From Plasmopara viticola (Eukaryota; Oomycota; Peronosporomycetes; Peronosporales; Peronosporaceae): a DNA stretch of 64,000 nt. The position numbers and the translations under genes are program-made. Below the pieces are notes generated by a model. That model saw nothing but the letters and a program-made list of their open reading frames with translations. It had not been told where the DNA came from and searched no databases. This document shows positions 20,240 through 33,900 of the stretch, piece after piece (the first letter of the stretch is position 1; each line of letters starts with the position of its first letter). The stretch covers positions 496,001-560,000 of the forward strand of contig MBPM02000033.1 of NCBI GenBank assembly GCA_001695595.3. Reading direction: 5' to 3'.

Positions 20240-23200
20240 AAAAATAAAGCAAAAGAAATCAGTACGAGAACAAGCCGTCGTTCGTATAAACAAGTCTCGA
20301 CCTGAGATTTTTGACCACCTCTACAGCGCTTAAGGCAAAATTATTGCTAGGCGCGAAGATGCGTCCATCTCATCCTCTATATACACCACCGTTACAGCTA
20401 ATGTCATTGGCGAAAGCCGCAGCACATGCGTAATTGTAGACTGCTAGTGATGCTCGATATGACAATATCGTCAAAGATCACTAAGAACTCACTAGCTGAC
20501 AAGATGCTAGGTAAGATTTCGTCAGCGGACAGCTAAATAGTTCATGTGTTGTGGTTGTAGTCAGCTAAATAGTTCATGTGTTGTGGTTCCAGTCTGAATC
20601 TAATGTGCTTGCATCGTCCATGACGCTCAGAATTCGCTGGTAGTCATCTAGTCAGACTCTCTGGTTCACTGTAGCTAAAACATTACTTATTTGAAGCCCA
20701 ATTCTTCTTTTACACGGTCGACGTTACTCCGTCACTGTGATAGGTAGTGGCAGTGGCTGTAGATGTAAAATTACTATTGAAAGGGATGAGGAACCATAGA
20801 GAACTCGTGGCGTAGCCCGACATAGTATTACGCATGACAGCAACGTTTGCATAGTCTGCATACGTATAAGCGCCGTGTAAAAACTAAAATATAAGCTTGA
20901 CTTTATCTCACTTTAAGCATGGTGGAGAAATAGCGCTGCTAGTTTGATATCGCCGAACGTGTTCGATACAGCCGTTTGAAATAGCTCGGTCAGCTAGTGT
21001 CTGCCCGATCCAACTTTCGATCCAAAAAAGCTGTTGAAGCTTGGAGAATATCTACAGGTGCAAAGATCTAAATTTCTATCAAAACCCTGTTATAGTTAGT
21101 ATTAGCTGAAGCGATCCACTGGCTCACCCGATCTCAATATCTCAGTCGATTTTGGCACCAGAGCTTGGGAAGAATCACTTACATCTCACTTTTCTTATGC
21201 AAATGGACTCCACTCTCCATCGCATTACCATACTGTGCAGCGTGCTTACTAGCAATCGCTTGACTGCACGTTTGTGTTAAGTCGCATGTCTTAACAACAC
21301 ATGAAGTGCGAACATAAATAGCTTGTATCTGGACAGATCTTTGAAATATCTAGTGTATCCTTGTCTTGTCTCAGTCTCAAATTCTCATGTAGTGTTTTTT
21401 TCGCTCATTTCCACATTTGTAAGGAAAGTCACTGCTTTATTATAGTGATACTATTTTAGATATTATCGACCATATCTTACTATTTTGTAGTTGCTAGGCA
21501 ATGTTTTTCTGAAGGCATCAAGTCTTTCCTCGTGTTCAAAATTGTGGTGTTGTCGTCCGCTCTCCAGATCACTTAGAGTACAGGGGTACAATGCTTAAGC
21601 GTATTACCTTGGCTGAAGAGGCACACTATAGTATGCTCATGGTTTACGTCATCTTTAACACAACATTGCCTTGTTATCCGAGACACTTTTGCAAACTATC
21701 TTCAATAGCCTCACGCTTAGTCCTCTGGACGCAGCATACCTGTCAACTTTCCTTTGACACGGATACACACTGCACTTGAAAGGATTTGTACGCCTTTACG
21801 TGCACACAGCTTTTCCTTTTGAGGAATATGAACTACAAACGCGGCTGCCTCTGTCGAAGTTAAGTCTTTGTTCAACTTCATCCGCAATTGAATGCTGAAC
21901 ACACTCGTAGTTCATTTAGCAGTAAATACTATAAATCATTATCGGATAAGGGTGTTCTTTCTCGGTTGACTGAGGACATTTACTCGACTTCTTAAGGAAA
22001 TGATTTATATTCTGGTTGTCTCTTATTGTAAATTGAGTTAAATTCCAAGATGATGGCAGTATCCAGCTAAATCAAGCGTATATGAGGCTTTTTGGCATAA
22101 AATGGCGACATAAAGGTAGAACAAACTGTTTTGTCTCTTTCTCTGCCGGAAATATTTTGTCAATAACGTTATACTGCTCCATTAATAAAGCTCTTATCAA
22201 ATTATGCAGTACTTGACTTTTATAGTTATAATTTAAAACTCATCCAGGCGGTAACGCCGAAGGTAGTTCTTGTGAAATCTATCTCTAGCATGCTTTTGCC
22301 AAAAAACAGTACAGATCCTTGAGAATTACAGTTTCACCATATGGCTTCTTAATGTCGACTTATTCAATGGTTATGATAGGTAAAAAAAAAATTATTGTAT
22401 GATCACTACTTCGGCTATGTTGTCAGCCTTACAAGCCTATATTAGCTATGTCATGAACATACAGTCTAAACGCAAATTGAACTAAAATTGAGAATTTCCG
22501 CTTCCGGTTCACTTTGCATTTGAGCGAGACAATATTTCCTTGACAAGGGTATAGCCGAATCCATCATTTGTCAAGGTATGTCTGTTTAAGACCCTTTTCA
22601 AAATGAGTTAATGTCACGCGCTTCTCAATAGGTACCGTCCTTTTTAAAAATCTTGAAAAAAGTCGTCTTGTTCAAATCACGTCGACCCCTTTGTTGATTG
22701 ACGCACACACGTATTCATTGACTAAAGAGCTGCGCTCACCATCCATTCTCAGCATAAATTGAGCCGCTGTACATACTTTAAATAGCAGCGATCCGGACGA
22801 CCCGACCTTCAAGGGACTCGATTATGTCGTGCGTACATCGAGTGCTATCTCTACACGCATTGTAGAGTGGGTGACGGGGTACGTAAAAGGCAACACGAAC
22901 AATCAATTTAGAGGCAAGTTTTGGCGATCTGCCACCATCAGTGATGTTTGATAAATGCTTTTTAAAAAGGTACCGAATGGATATAGTTTCTTGGACTGAA
23001 GACCATAAAGCAATTCTTACATTGTGGAACAGCTATAAAAGCAGTGTGAGTAGCTGAGCTGCAGTAGCTATCTACTTAAAGGTAGCACATGTTCTAATCT
23101 TTTACTCATTACCAAGACTGTAATGCCTCGTAAAAGATCCTATCAATCCAGCAGTGAATGCTGTTCTTGACGAGCGTTGAGTATTTAATCATATGCATTC

Positions 23201-25624
23201 TACGTCTATCATCAAAGCCTCACCCTTAATGTCGAGACAGTAAGCCAAACAAGCTTGTCACGGCACGCAGTAAGCACGAGAACTGCTAATGGGGGGCGTG
23301 GCCTTACGACTGCTCAGTCTGCTCCATGCATAACCGTGGGGCCTCGCTCATTGTGGCTTGGCTTTGACTTAACTATGCCAACACTAAGCAGCAAGTACTG
23401 TCTATTACAGTCATCACCTCATGGCTCGCATGTTACTCTATGCGCGATCGCCCATAGCCTCGATTTAGTGCAATTGATGCAATTAAGAATTTGAAAAAAA
23501 ACGGTCCTTCTTGCAAATTCCATGCAGTATTTTACGCGCCACTCCACGCTTCAGACTTTTGTCTCTGAACAACTTTGAGCCCTCTACTGTCGAGCACGCT
23601 AATATGCTTGCTTCAGTGCATGCGCAATCAGCGCTTCGCAGCCTTACCAGGAGGAGCTTCATCTAGGATGAGGTCATTCTTATAAGTATACAGCGTCCGG
23701 CGCATTCGGGGTCAAAAAATTTCGACTTGACCCACCGTTTAAGCATTTAATAAAGCGAGCAGTTGAAATGCTCATCAATAAGATTTTAGTTTGGCTATTT
23801 CTATTTACAGTAAAGCGTCATATGATCGGCTCCCTGGAGTCGATAAGAATCACTCATGGCTTATTGAAACCTTCACGATTACTATAAAAGGGTTGTTTCA
23901 TGCAAAAAGATCAAAGCTTTCAAACTTATCCCCACCAAGCTTTGATTTTTTGTGGCTTAACAGAAAATACACATTTATCTCAGTAAGACGCCTCGACGCT
24001 GATATCAATCAGTGGTGTACTATATGACTTGGTATTGTTAAAGACTTTGGCTCAATGGACCTTGGCAAGCTTAACGAAAAGTACACACTCAGCCAAAAAT
24101 GGCGAAAGTATACCCTACCCTATGAAGGTAGCTTCTATCCATAACCCTATGAAGGTAGCTTTTATCCATCGAGCAGTACCAAGGGGGCTAAATCTGTGCG
24201 CCTCATCTTCAAGTTTGATTCACTTCTATGGCCTTCTCACCACAAATGCGGTGCACACAGAGCACCTCAATTCGGGACCAGCTCGTGCGCTGTTCTCATT
24301 AAAGACGAAAAAGCGATTTTCAAATGTACAAGTTTACTGAACAGTCGAGTAAAGCCGGAAATATCACAGATTTTTGACAATGCCTACCAGCGTTTCTGTG
24401 CCTAGGATGGTTACATAAAATGTAATTTAGGCTTACGTATAGTAAAGCATTACAACACTTGCATCTACCGGCGGCACTACAGTTCCCTAGATAAGGTGTG
24501 CCGTCCCAACTAGGAAGTGTCGTCTTAACATAGGTATTTCCCGTTAGTGCCCACGAAAGTGCTTTCTTTGTGAGCTCTACGATGGCCAAGGCCACTCCCT
24601 GTTGCTCCGTTTGAAAAAAGGCGAGCATCGAGGCCTTAAGCCAAGAGCAAGAAGTAATGTGCCTCTTTCCTTTCAAAAAACCTAACGCTAAGATTATGAG
24701 CGGCTTTGACCTAAGTAGAGCCCCCGTTACAAACTTTGACATAAATCGACAAAGATGACTCCGTTATCCCCCATTAAAGGGCTTTGCTAGAGCGTTTTCG
24801 ACGTCAGGTCTTAGCAAGTCTAGAGCTTTTTCTGCTCGTACATGCCCGGAGACAAGTTAGCTTATGAGATAACCTCGGATGTCGCATAACAAAAGTGGTA
24901 TCAGATCCAGTGAAGCTGCCGTTGCAGTATATTACAGAAAGCGTCAGTCCCGATGGTCGATCGTCATTTTATAGTGTTAGCCAATGCGGGTTTCAGATCG
25001 CTATTTGCCTGGCTTCAATGGTTATTACCAGCCGTAATAGCAGGTCCACAAATACTACTTATACCCAGATGTTCTTAAATTATATCAAGGCTTTTCGATA
25101 AATGCCGCTATGCCGTAAAGAGTTCACGATTACTCCCTCGCATGGTAATAATATTCATTTTCATTATGCCGTGGTCGTAAGTCCATGATCTATGTTCTTT
25201 ACCAAATCCTCGTTTATGAGTACTACGCTTGTGTTGATGTTCGACAATATCATTCAACTTATGTCACAGAGGCTGGCCATGCATAATACCTGTCTCACTA
25301 GAGCAGGACGACATCACTACACCTCAGCCAGAAGAGGGAGGACAGACTCTCTTTTATATAGTGCAGACCGTGGATTTGTGTGAACTTATCAGCGGTATTC
25401 AGTAAAAATGTAGCGACTTTCTACCCTGACTTGCTCGAAGTTTTGTCAAAGAAAGGTATGAAGTTTAGGGCCACAAAAAGTGAAGGTGGCAGTTTATTCA
25501 AGGTGAGTGTGAGGAACTGCGCCATGGATTGCTAAGACCTAAGTAGTAGTCGTAGCAAACAAACTTTCATAGGCCTAGTATCTACTTAGTATTTTGCCTA
25601 GTTTCTGTACTTTAGAGGCTAAGG
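20240..25624. other. Unidentified 5.3-kb block of copy B
   Basis: Collinear with about 2893-8246. The coding-like words of copy A recur with substitutions. Examples are a plus-strand stretch around 22800-22950 (TRIVEWVTGYVKGNTNNQFR), one near 24900-25010 (DPVKLPLQYITESVSPDGRS) and one near 25381-25502 (KNVATFYPDLLEVLSKKGMK) again followed by GTGAGTG. A plus-strand stretch near 25300 reads LEQDDITTPQPEEGG then QTLFYIVQTVDLCEL. No family is recognised and no frame longer than about 140 codons survives. Confidence 0.4.
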
Positions 25625-27059
25625 CTCTTCGCGCACACCAGCGTCAACTTGTCACTGGATTTAGTGACAGGGTGTCACTGTATCTAAGATTTCTCTGGAA
25701 TTGAATATTAGCCTTCGCGATTTAATAGCATCGAGCGCTGTTTAGTTTTGAAGCTGAAACAAGATTCGATCTCATCCTGAATATGTCGTGGCTAAATCGC
25801 TGCGAGCATTGGGGTCGATTGAAGGTCAATGATTCTTGGCTTGAATACTTGACCGAGTAGGGTACATTGAAGTGTAGAACTTGAAACAGATGGGCGTATA
25901 GGACAAAATTCTGGACGTAGCGTGGTGCAAAAAATACTGATTGAGGCTTTAAAGCAGGCATTATTGGTTTTAGCCATACTTATGAGCTAGACCCTATCAC
26001 AACTTGTGGACTGGCAAGAAAATTACTGAGAAACATTTGTAGAGGACAGAACTTGCTGCATACCAAGCATGTTATAGGCAAAACACCGAAAAAAGCGGTC
26101 ATCACGATGGCACATATTCCGCAAAGGAAATTTATCAGCATATCATTTTTCCGGACGTTAATATAGAGTTTATGCGTCAATACCTTAGCGCGTTGTCACA
26201 AATAAGGCACGAAGCGTATACATAATATCGTTAGCCTCAGGAAGAGGAAGACGGCGACGACAGCGCAGCGCGTATCGTCTAGAACTGGAATAGATATGTA
26301 GAGGATGACGGAATTCGATTGCTATCGTCATTTTTTCCCTTATCATGGTTTGAGAACACTCAACCGAAAGATTATTTTGAAGCGAAATTCATCCTTAGAT
26401 GCTCTTTCTCACCCAAATAAGACTCCGAGACCTTTCAAAAGTGCAAGCGACTTCTTAACGCTTGGCGACACAACTACTCAGTCTTCACAAGACAATTATA
26501 CGAACAAACTTCGATGGCAATTATGTCCATAGTCGTGCAAGCACGAAGTGATAAATGTAAGAATCACATTGTCCATATGCGAGTAGTGCTCAGTTGCATG
26601 CGCACAAAAACGCTCTTCGCTTATGTAAATAATTCTATGTTTGTTGCAGTACAAATTCCCTATTTTAGCGCTTAATCGAGAAGCAGTGAGGCGTCGTGGT
26701 GTCTAATAGCAACTTCTTTTCTTGATAAGTGGCCACTGTGTCTGGGACAAAGATTTTTTTTTGTGGCAAATTTCATACAAATCGTGCTTAAAGTGTGTAT
26801 TGGTCGGTCACGTTGATAAATACGGTCTTGAGGACGTGGCTGCTGTGAATCAATGGCTTGCGCGAATATAGTGTAAAGTTTGCAATTGTGACTAGGCCAT
26901 TTTAAAAAGGTACACCATATAACGGCGCTTAACAAAGTCGAGGAAAGACATTTACTGGCGCTAATTCTGGTCTTGCCAATTCAAAGGAATGTTTTGTGTC
27001 GTTTGTGACACTTCATATTCGGTTGCTGTCATCTCTTTGCTGCAAGCAGATACCGAGGG
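25625..27059. other. Gene-poor stretch, probably the 5' part of a decayed retrotransposon
   Basis: No gene was recognised. Lying immediately upstream of a Ty3/gypsy relic on the same strand, it may include that element's gag or reverse-transcriptase region, but no reverse-transcriptase motif was read with confidence. Confidence 0.3.
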
Positions 27060-27960
27060 GGTAGACAGAGTAAACGCATTTGAATTTTGGTGGGTTTAGG
27101 TTATCGTCAGGAGCTTTCCCATTCATGATAGAAAAAACGATTGGCAGGGAAGTTGGCCCTTGTCAAGGCCAAGGCTCACCTGCTAGGTTCTAAGCCATTC
27201 GCGATGTATACAATGCCGCATCACCACTACACACTGCAGCACAGTCACTGCACCTCTCGCAGAAAATAGCTGAGTGGATCTGCCTATTTGCAGCGAACAC
27301 CATCAATATAAGTTTGAACCAGAAAATTATGGTGTTTTTACGAATGCATTATCGTGTCGACCAAAATATGATCTAGTTCATGTCTCATCTGTAACTTTAT
27401 TTGTGACAGACCTAATGTGCTACGCATAGGCGTATTTTGGCATACACGTAGCTCTGCTAAACTAAGAAAGGATAAATATAAAAATTCCGACATGAAGTTG
27501 TCGGTACGGCAAAGCGCGAAGCTGCGTCAGCTCTCAATAAAGTTCGGGATGTTGTATCATCGCACAGATCTAATTGACCCGCCACGCGTAATTAAAATCG
27601 TATGCTCTTTGAGACACAAAGTACTCAGCTTCGCAGTCATTTTGGTTGAAAAGACGTATGTGCAAAGTTTGTCGATTAGAATGTCATTCCACAGCTGGCA
27701 ACACATAAGTATAACCCTATGCATGGCCTGTCGAAAGACTCGACAGGCAATACCAGCACTGTGGTATTCATGGCTGATCGAGTAATTAACTTCCTATTAC
27801 ACATGCTGGAGATAGTTCTCGATGTTAGAGCAGAGATTTGCTCTTTGGCGGTGCTTTTAGACAACATGGACTTCCAGGGTCATTTTTTGATCCGATGCTT
27901 CCAAATCTTTGTTGTAAAATCGTTTCTAACGACATTCATTACATCGGGCTAGGCATATTC
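27060..27960 (+). mobile_element. Ty3/gypsy retrotransposon relic (RNase H, linker and integrase regions)
   Basis: Several frames together follow the order of a gypsy pol polyprotein. At about 27165-27210, ALVKAKAHLLGSKPFAMYT is the RNase H approach to the YTDH motif. At about 27215-27300, LHTAAQSLHLSQKIAEWICL follows. At about 27340-27415, NALSCRPKYDLVHVSSVTLF is the typical ALSRRPDY tether. Next come SDMKLSVRQSAKLRQLSI and LYHRTDLIDPPRVI (27490-27600), then the integrase segment GLSKDSTGNTSTVVFMADRV and the LLDNMDFQGHF region (27719-27952). Frameshifts separate them and the catalytic aspartates are partly lost, so the element is dead. No LTRs were delimited. Confidence 0.75.
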
Positions 27961-28499
27961 ACGGTCATACAATGATTACAAAGAGCGAGTAAACCGCGTA
28001 TTCGAATACGCGTTACATAATGTGTGCGCGGGTACACTAAGGCGCTAAAGCAGCATACTTTCACCCGTTGAGTTTACACTAAACAATGACGCTTATACCT
28101 CAGCAAGCGACACGCCTATCTACCTGGATGGGCTAGCTGACCGTTCTGCTAACGTCACCAGATCTTAGTTACCGGCTTGATGGGAGAAGAAGGGCTGTGT
28201 TAATAGAATTCTCACAATGCTAAAAAGGTGTCTTTATAACATAATGTCCCAAGACATATACAACACAAACTGGCTAGAAGCATTGACAATAGAAAGAATA
28301 TTAGGACCGAAAAGAAAGTACTCACAAGACAAAAATTGAAAAAAATAGATAATATAAAATGTTATCTATGTTTGCACTTATTGGTATCTCTTTGCACCAG
28401 CACTCCATATGACCATGTAAAACAATACCTAAACACTCAGATCCGATCATACTCAACGTCCCAAGAGGGCTTATTTTTGTCGTTTTGTGAGCCTGGTCA

Positions 28500-28752
28500 G
28501 GTAAACACAAGAGAATTGACACCGATATATATAGACCTTGACCCAAACACGGCGTAATTGTTGCACGTGATGTAGTCGACACCTGCGTCAAAGAAGAACG
28601 TGTGCACCTCTTGCAACAGCTTGTAATGTTTTTTGTCTACTTCTGCCAGTGTGGACCAAACGCGGCGGCCGTCAAGCAGCCCACGGGTAAACAATTCTTC
28701 ACCTGTACCCCTATCTAGTAGTGTTATGGTAGCGCCACTGATCTAGTGCAAG
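28500..28752 (-). pseudogene. Fragment of a homocysteine S-methyltransferase (Hcy-domain) gene
   Basis: The minus-strand frame from about 28752 reads TLLDRGTGEELFTRGLLDGR, then VWSTLAEVDKKHYKLLQEVH and FFDAGVDYITCNNYAV. This is the amino end of the Hcy domain (LLDGGTGEEL, then A/GAD(Y/F)ITCNNY) that transfers a methyl group to homocysteine. After NNYAV the homology stops at once and the frame ends at 28497, so about three quarters of the domain, including its zinc-binding cysteines, is missing. There is no initiating ATG next to it. It is best explained as a gene fragment left by transposition or rearrangement. Confidence 0.75.
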
Positions 28753-30933
28753 TAATCAGCAGCAAATCTGTACCTCTAAAGGTAACGTTAAGAATGCAGT
28801 AGGGAAGGCCGACCATTAAGAAGACTATAATGCTCAAATTGTCACAATCTCTGTCTTGATTGACGCATGTCACGCAAATTGCTCATGAAGCGATGCGATT
28901 ACGAGCTTGAGGCTCGCAAATTGGTTGGACAAGGCATAGACATGTTGGAGCTACAGCCCTCAGTGCGTGTCTTGGCAATGATGACTGTAGTCGTCGGCTT
29001 TGCGGATTGTCAGCTCTTGAGCTGCGTACTCCAGACGTCAGTTGCGTGTGGAATCATAACAAAGAGCTTGTTGTGTGCTGCATGAGGCTGATACCTCTTC
29101 CGCCTCTTCAACACCCCAACAATTGAAGAAAGGAAACTCACACCTATAGAATAATTTGGTGCGCAACGCCACTGCCTGGTAGATATGTCAATATATTGTG
29201 GATGAACGCGAGATTCCATAAGAATTTGAGGACCCAATTTGGCGAGACTTTTTTGACGTCGTAGATGCTTAAAATAAGGTGACCAGCTTTTTCTGCAAGA
29301 CGAAACTTTCTGTTGGTAGGTTATAAGGCGTCGAGGCCGCGAGAAAAGATCATTTTAAGGATTCTGGTTGTATAGCGACATTCTGCTGGCAGTCTCAATT
29401 CAGGTAAATTCGTGCCAAAGCTTTTACTCCTGTCGCCTATCAAATTTGCGAAGCGCAAGCAGACAAAACAATTTCTTGTACTTCTACATGCAGGGCTTTG
29501 AGAACTTCCCCCATCCTCTAACGCTTTGTGAGGCCGTACACTTTGCAGTACTGGCACCGATCTTTTGCTTTCTAAGTCGGCAAACAAACACAAAGACCGT
29601 TTCCACTTCTATTTGTTACCTAGCTTAACTGCTGCGCGTTAAATTGTCAGACAAACGGGATAACGAACGCGGAGTGCGTAGGACGTGTATGGTCACTCGC
29701 GAGCATGCGATATGCAAATACGCGCAAGCGTGTGAGGGTGTGGCTCAGGTGAGTGCGTTGTATGCATAGTTCATCCAACTTTCATTCTCAGCTACTTAAC
29801 TTGGTACTTCCACGAGCTCATAAGCCTTGCTCAGACTTCATTGAAGGGAGTAGTCACCCCTCCATTCTTCGACGCCAGTTTTGACAAGTTGTGGTTGACC
29901 ATGAGGCATGAGACTTATTGAAAAAAGGATGACCAACGCGTGCGGTGCTAGTCTGCTCTTCAAGGGACCAAAAGCAACATTTTGAATTTCTGCCGGCATG
30001 CCGCGTGGTATGATCTCGAATCATGTCTAAAAAATGTTGTCTGGATCAGATCCCCGCGATATGCTTAAGTGCGAGCAATGAAGTAGTCAAATTTTTTGTT
30101 TGAAATGAGTTTTGAGACTCATCAAATGTGTTGTATGGACTTTTTAGTAAGCGGCACAAGTGCTGTTTGATGGGCAAAATTTTTAGCGAAATGTTTCCTT
30201 TTATAAGCTTAAGGAAATTAAAGTCTTGCCAAGGGAGAGTGCGACAAGATTACATGAACCCAGTGCGTGTGTCACACTCGCTGGTTATATTACTGATTTG
30301 TGTGAATCGAGACACGTGAGGATTAAATCAGCAAAGCACACTGTACAGAAAAGCTAATCGACTAGCAGTACACGGTCGAGCTTTTTGCACATTTGTAGAC
30401 ATAGCTTTCCCACAAGGAGCCTATCGATAAAGTTTGGTTCATATTTTGAGGCATCAGAGTTACATCAAGTCTTTAAATACTGACTCATAAAGTCGCATAA
30501 ATGGCAAGCTGCGATTCGATACAGACGGAGGGTCTCTTTTAGCCTAATATTACTGCAGCATCGCTCTGATCTCAAAGTCAGATCGTGAAAAGAGAGAAAG
30601 TGTGCTATTACCATTTTCTTACCCGGCAACGGCGGGTGAGCGTGAATTGATAGGTACGGGTAAGCGGCATCAATATTATCGATGAGCAGTAATAAGATGA
30701 GGCTTTTCAACGGGAGCAGACGGTAATTGCCGATCTCGGATAGCTAAAGTCGAATACAAACTATTTCAGGCTCAACACGTAGAGACTTTATTTAAAAAAC
30801 ATATTTGCCAATGTTTGATGCCATTATTGTCCTACGTAGCATGAAATAACATTGTACCGATGGTGTCAGTTATGCTCGAAACGACGTGTATTATAATGTA
30901 GTACGCAGTACGCGGTTATGAGAATTGGTGGTC
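28753..30933. other. Intergenic, nothing recognised
   Basis: About 2.2 kb before the EF-hand/WD40 gene. Short frames on both strands show no domain, splice pattern or repeat I could support. Confidence 0.35.
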
Positions 30934-33900
30934 ATGGATGTGATGATGACCATGACGACTGGAGACATAAGGAGGCTACGAGGGCACTTTACAAAAAGTT
31001 TGAGCCGCGATGCATTTGTGCAACTCATGAAGAAATGTTTGCGCAGTCGCATTCAATCTGAACTTGACTTTGTTGTTGGTGCAATCGAGCTCTTTCATAC
31101 GATCGATGTCAATGGCGACGAAAAAATAGATTGGGACGAATTCACGGGCTATATGATGGATGCTGGACAAGCCAAAGGTGAGTTTTACTCTAACGATTGT
31201 GACCTCGCGACCAAGCAATTTGTACCGCTCTCTGTGCCTCTTCCTGACTTTAAAACACCATTACAAAACATCACTACGCGAATCCAAGAAATGAGGCTGC
31301 TTACTGAGCAGAATGCAGTGGCTTACTTTGAAACCGATTCAGACGTTGTGTACCTTTATGGCCTTCGTTTTGACTGCAATGAGAGCCCTCGACACCTCTC
31401 TTCCATGCGTCTACACACGACATTTCAAGAACATAGCATTGTTGACGTCGTGTACATACCAACGTGCAAAGCGCTCGTAACCTCTTCGGTATTACTGAGG
31501 GGATATCTAAGCATTTGGAACGTTTCAGATCTGTACAATCCAAAAATGACACATCGACTTGAGTCTCTTGCCGTTCAAGAACACTTGTGTTGGATTCCGT
31601 CGCTCAAACGTTTGGCAACGTCAGCAGTGATTCTTCCAAGTCTCCATTCTGGCAACTTGTCAGATTCCAAGCGCAACTGCTATCGACCGAACGCTGGCAT
31701 ACATCAAAGTTCAACAACAATTTGTCGGGTCGAGCTTTGGGATTTATCTGGTAAAATTCGACCTAGTACGCATGCCACAAAAGAGGTTGTCGTCGTTCAA
31801 GAGCACCTTAAAGGGGTGACTGCACTTGTAGCATTTCGATCACTTAATCGCACGTATATTGCTGTCGGACGTCAAGACGGAATCTTAAGTGTCATGGACA
31901 CTGAAAGTAGTAAAGAAGTCGGAACTTTTGATGCCCATGGGAGTGGCGTGAAAGTCCTTGTGTACTCGAGCAATACAGAAAGTTTTGCAAGTGTTGGGTT
32001 CTACTTGTACACAGATGAAACGTCGTTGCATATTACGACTTGGAAGAAATCGAGTTCGGGTAAACTTTTGACCATTGACTCTACTCTTAAACAACATGTA
32101 GCCCCTGTGGAACTGCTCGCTTTTGCGGAATCAATTCACCAGCTCATTAGCGTCGATAGAACCGAAACGTTTATTGTCTACTCTAGCGTCATGCGAACAC
32201 CGACGGCGGAGCGCTGGGAATGCCTTCAAACGTTCCAGTATCCCTCTCTTTCTGTATCCGATTTCTATATGACTCAACACCTCGGAAGTCTATTTGTTGT
32301 ACCTGAAACAGTTAGTAGCGATCCGATTCTATTCACCGCAGGAACTAGTGTAAAATTCTATGCCTTGTGCGAGATTGAAGCTCGCGAAGAAATCTTTTTC
32401 GCGTATTATTGTAGTGCTTTAAATGTGATCATTGGAGCCACCAACACAAAGGTACTCCTTTGGAAAGGAGATACTGGCAAATTTTGGAAAATGTATGAGT
32501 ACGCTGCAATTGTCTTGTCGAGTAAAAGCGAAACCATGCCGATCAAGAGAAAGCGAATAGCTAATGTCGGGTCCGCGAATGCACAAGCTCCCGCCATTAC
32601 CGCTATCTGTGTCGATGATCGGGAGCGAAAATTTATTACGGGGGATGATACTGGAAGCGTCAAGGTCGTAAATATCGTCAATGGGAACGTGATGAAGGAG
32701 CTACATCCGCATACGCATGGTATCGTGGATTTATCGTATGTTTTGTATGGGAAGCGCGTCATATCAGTATCCTCGGATTCCGTCGTGCACATCTGTGACG
32801 AAAACAATGCTCAAGGCTTTTACGTGCCCTGTGGAGGAGGTCCTTTTCAATCCGTGTTACTCCAGTCGCTTCGCTTCTTACCTGAGGTCGAGTGCGCGCA
32901 GATACATGAAAGAGCAGAGAGCGCTGCAAAACACGCGATTCTAAGATGCACGGGCAATGAAGCATTAAATCTCCTTGCTGTGCTTATTGCACCTTTTGAA
33001 GGCAACAGCTTTGTTCAAGTATGGAATTTTACTTTCAATCACTTGCAAGGAACGTGTGTAATTCCACCGGTGTATGGCGACGTGACATGCATAAGTTTTC
33101 TTGGCTCAACAGCTGATATTATCGGTGGCACGTCCGCTCGACGTATGTTTCGATGGTCACTTGTTCCAGGAACCACATTGTACCGATGCACGACAGAATT
33201 GTCTTGCTTGTCAGAAGTTTCAAGCTTTCAGGAAGCAGCCACATCGCAACTGCAAAGTGCAATGACCCACATCATCACTGCCTGCATCCCAGATGCAACC
33301 AAGGAAGATGAAACTACGACCGTTGATGAATCAGGGTTCGTGACAAAGGCGTCCACACCTTCGTTACAGTCGCCGCACAAGCGCATGCGAATGTTTTCGA
33401 GCAGATCGATACTTCCAGATTGTCTTCGGCTCGAACAGGAATATGGTGTGTACGTATTTGCTAGCGATGAAGCTGGGTACGTCACTCAGTGGCACGTTTG
33501 CCTACACATGACGGTCAATACCTTACATCAAACGGACAGGACGCTATCTGGCACCCGTGTCCATGCACATAGAACTACGCTTGCAGCCTATCAACACGAA
33601 GAAATGAGACTCGGTTTTGACTCAATTACCGCTTTGTACCACCAGGCCCAGATAAAGTACACGGCCAATGTAATGGTGCCTGATGTTGTTAAGCCGACTC
33701 GACAGTGGAAAGCACACTGCAGATCTGTTGTGTCGCTAAAAATCGCACGTGATCCTCTTTCCATCGTGACGTCCTCTACTAGCGGGCAGGTAAACCTCTG
33801 GAGCATTGATGGAGAGCCCTACGGCGTCTTGGATCCCTTTGCCACTCGACAAGCCCCACAAAATCAACCATGGAAGTTTCCAGTTGACATGACTGCACGT

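Larger units (their letters stand above)
16621..25624 (+). repeat. Segmental duplication, copy B (direct repeat of 998-8246)
   Basis: This is the more complete copy. It runs polymerase N-terminus, 3' end and body of CRN 2 with its SINE-like insertion, then the unidentified 5.3-kb block (about 20240-25624). It lacks the 627-bp inverted-repeat element present in copy A and shows the empty target at 17584-17601. Copy-specific small tandem duplications occur at about 20524-20594 (a unit containing CAGCTAAATAGTTCATGTG, twice) and about 24115-24170 (a unit containing CCCTATGAAGGTAGCTT, twice). Confidence 0.9.

Noticed and set aside
20524..20594. Short tandem repeats in copy B, considered as a CRISPR-like or satellite array
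   Set aside because: Only two adjacent copies with no spacers; a simple local tandem duplication absent from copy A.
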